A stretch of DNA of 64,000 nt from assembly GCA_905182175.1 (NCBI GenBank), contig CAJJAT010000004.1:1-64000 (forward strand), read 5' to 3'. The translations under genes were made by a program, and so were the position numbers. This DNA comes from Flavobacteriales bacterium UBA1494 (lineage in GTDB: Bacteria; Bacteroidota; Bacteroidia; Flavobacteriales_E; Vicingaceae). Positions 62,968 to 64,000 of this stretch are shown here, one piece after another. How positions within the stretch are numbered: position 1 is the first letter of the stretch; each line of letters starts with the position of its first letter. Under the pieces are notes generated by a model, which ran no database searches, was not told where the DNA came from, and saw only the letters and a list, made by a program, of their open reading frames with translations.

Positions 62968-64000
62968 TTAAGAACTACAGGATAGCATCGAACAGCCGAC
63001 CTTATTCATTGCCCATTGGGGCCGCTTTACAAACCATTTTTCCATTTCAGGTTGCGCATCATAAGGTTTTAGTAACAGTTGATATAACTCTTCTACTATA
63101 GTGTTATCTCCTTTCTCTGCGGCATCAATGGCCAATTGCGCCATGTAATTTCGTAAAACGTATTTGGGGTTTACTGCTTTCATTTTTAAACTCCTTTCAG
63201 TTGAGTTACAGTTCTCCTTCTGTATCAATTCCCGATAGTTTTCAAACCACATTTCCCAATGCACTTTTTCTGCAGTTAATTCTTCATCACCCAAGTAAGT
63301 TGTTTCAGTCAAAATAGACCAAAAAGACTCAAAATCCAATGCCTTTTCAGAACTTAATTTCCTAAAAAAAAGCGTCATGTCAATCTGTGACTTTTCTAGG
63401 TTATCTTCCAACTGAGTTATGAATTCTTCTTTCACTTCTTCTCTTAGCGTAAGCCCTAGTTTTTGGCACATCATTTTATGAAAGCCCACGGTATACTCTT
63501 TTTTGTATTCTTGCAAGATCTCTTGCAAAGGTTCGACGTCTTCTATTAACGGATACAGGGCATTTGCCAGCTGTGTTAAATTCCACAACGCAACGTTAGG
63601 TTGCCTGCCAAAACGATATCGTTTATTCTCTAAATCAGTTGTATTAGGAGTCCAATTTGGGTCAAAATTCTCCAACCAACCATACGGACCATAATCTATT
63701 GTTTGTCCTAAAATTGAAAGGTTGTCCGTATTCATTACCCCGTGAACAAAACCAACCCTTTGCCAATGAATGATAAGGTCTTTTGTTCTAGACACTACCT
63801 CCTTGAAAAAAGCTAAATAAGTTGGTTTGGAAGGTTCGCCAAGCTCCGAAAAGTGATGCTTGATGGTATAGTCTACCAGCTGTTTCAATTCTTCCTTCTC
63901 CCCTCTAGAGGCCAATATCTCAAAGCTTCCAAAACGGATAAATGATTCAGAAACTCGACAAACAACAGCTCCCAATTCGTCTTTCGGATTGCCATTGTAC
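62968..64000 (-). CDS. selO: SelO (YdiU/UPF0061) protein adenylyltransferase, 5' part beyond the window
   Basis: The C-terminal 344 or so residues of SelO are present; the frame runs off the window at 64000 (YNGNPKDELGAVVCRVSESF). SelO is a pseudokinase-fold enzyme that transfers AMP from ATP to protein Ser, Thr or Tyr. Seen here are IRFGSFEILA, the catalytic-loop region RVGFVHGVMNTDNLSILGQT, and DYGPYGWLENFDP (metal-binding Asp). The C-terminus ends CSMLSCSS, keeping the conserved Cys-Ser-Ser tail that in animal SelO contains selenocysteine. A glutaredoxin-like gene follows after four bases, fitting the proposed redox-linked role of SelO. Confidence 0.92.
   Translation of the reverse strand, partial: YNGNPKDELGAVVCRVSESFIRFGSFEILASRGEKEELKQLVDYTIKHHFSELGEPSKPTYLAFFKEVVSRTKDLIIHWQRVGFVHGVMNTDNLSILGQTIDYGPYGWLENFDPNWTPNTTDLENKRYRFGRQPNVALWNLTQLANALYPLIEDVEPLQEILQEYKKEYTVGFHKMMCQKLGLTLREEVKEEFITQLEDNLEKSQIDMTLFFRKLSSEKALDFESFWSILTETTYLGDEELTAEKVHWEMWFENYRELIQKENCNSTERSLKMKAVNPKYVLRNYMAQLAIDAAEKGDNTIVEELYQLLLKPYDAQPEMEKWFVKRPQWAMNKVGCSMLSCSS

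Overview
The window reads as a chromosomal segment of an AT-rich member of the Bacteroidota, most likely Flavobacteriales. The support is: several type IX secretion (T9SS) C-terminal sorting domains, promoters of the TTG-N19-23-TAnnTTTG type, Bacteroidota-specific families (DUF3667, DUF6155, DUF6588, TIGR02757, TlpA with DUF4369), almost no Shine-Dalgarno sites, and frequent TTG/GTG starts. No rRNA, tRNA or CRISPR array was seen.

Layout. 1-5.9 kb holds housekeeping genes (thioesterase, S1/P1 nuclease, acyltransferase, TIGR02757, SUI1/YciH) and a PagL-like outer-membrane gene split by an in-frame stop. 5.93-22.64 kb is the centrepiece: a promoter and cobalamin riboswitch, then ten tightly packed genes. 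These are two T9SS-exported surface proteins, BtuB, a BtuG-like beta-propeller lipoprotein, a signal-less BtuF-like protein, a Dph6-like PP-loop ATPase, a 2247-residue repeat protein of unknown function, and a lipoprotein BtuF with BtuC and BtuD. Read together this is one B12 capture and uptake locus, with the giant exported repeat protein sitting between the surface half and the inner-membrane half. 22.6-30.5 kb carries SCO1 and TlpA family redox genes, a hydrolase, release factor 3, a frameshifted T9SS gene and an SF2 helicase.

30.5-46.8 kb mixes intact genes (DUF6155, two T9SS proteins, a helicase/cold-shock/helicase cluster, an FAD oxidoreductase, a LysM protein) with clear pseudogenes: a LuxR-type response regulator and its sensor kinase, a DUF3667 protein with two stops, and two unrecognised genes. 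It also holds a 1.5 kb gene-poor stretch. 46.8-53.6 kb is an accessory region. It has an AbiEii-like nucleotidyltransferase and a winged-helix partner behind two matching palindromes, a decayed tyrosine recombinase, MerTP plus a GDCCVxC protein, a truncated second copy of the nucleotidyltransferase, a DUF6588 protein and an HsdR remnant.

53.9-64 kb holds a nitroreductase, a tandem SiaB-like protein, two convergent DoxX-like genes, a broken OmpA-family gene, an ecdysteroid-kinase-like phosphotransferase, small conserved genes, and the C-terminal part of SelO cut by the window edge. About a dozen genes carry stops or frameshifts and most lie right of 27 kb. Either this lineage is losing accessory functions or part of the assembly carries indel and base errors; the reads must decide.
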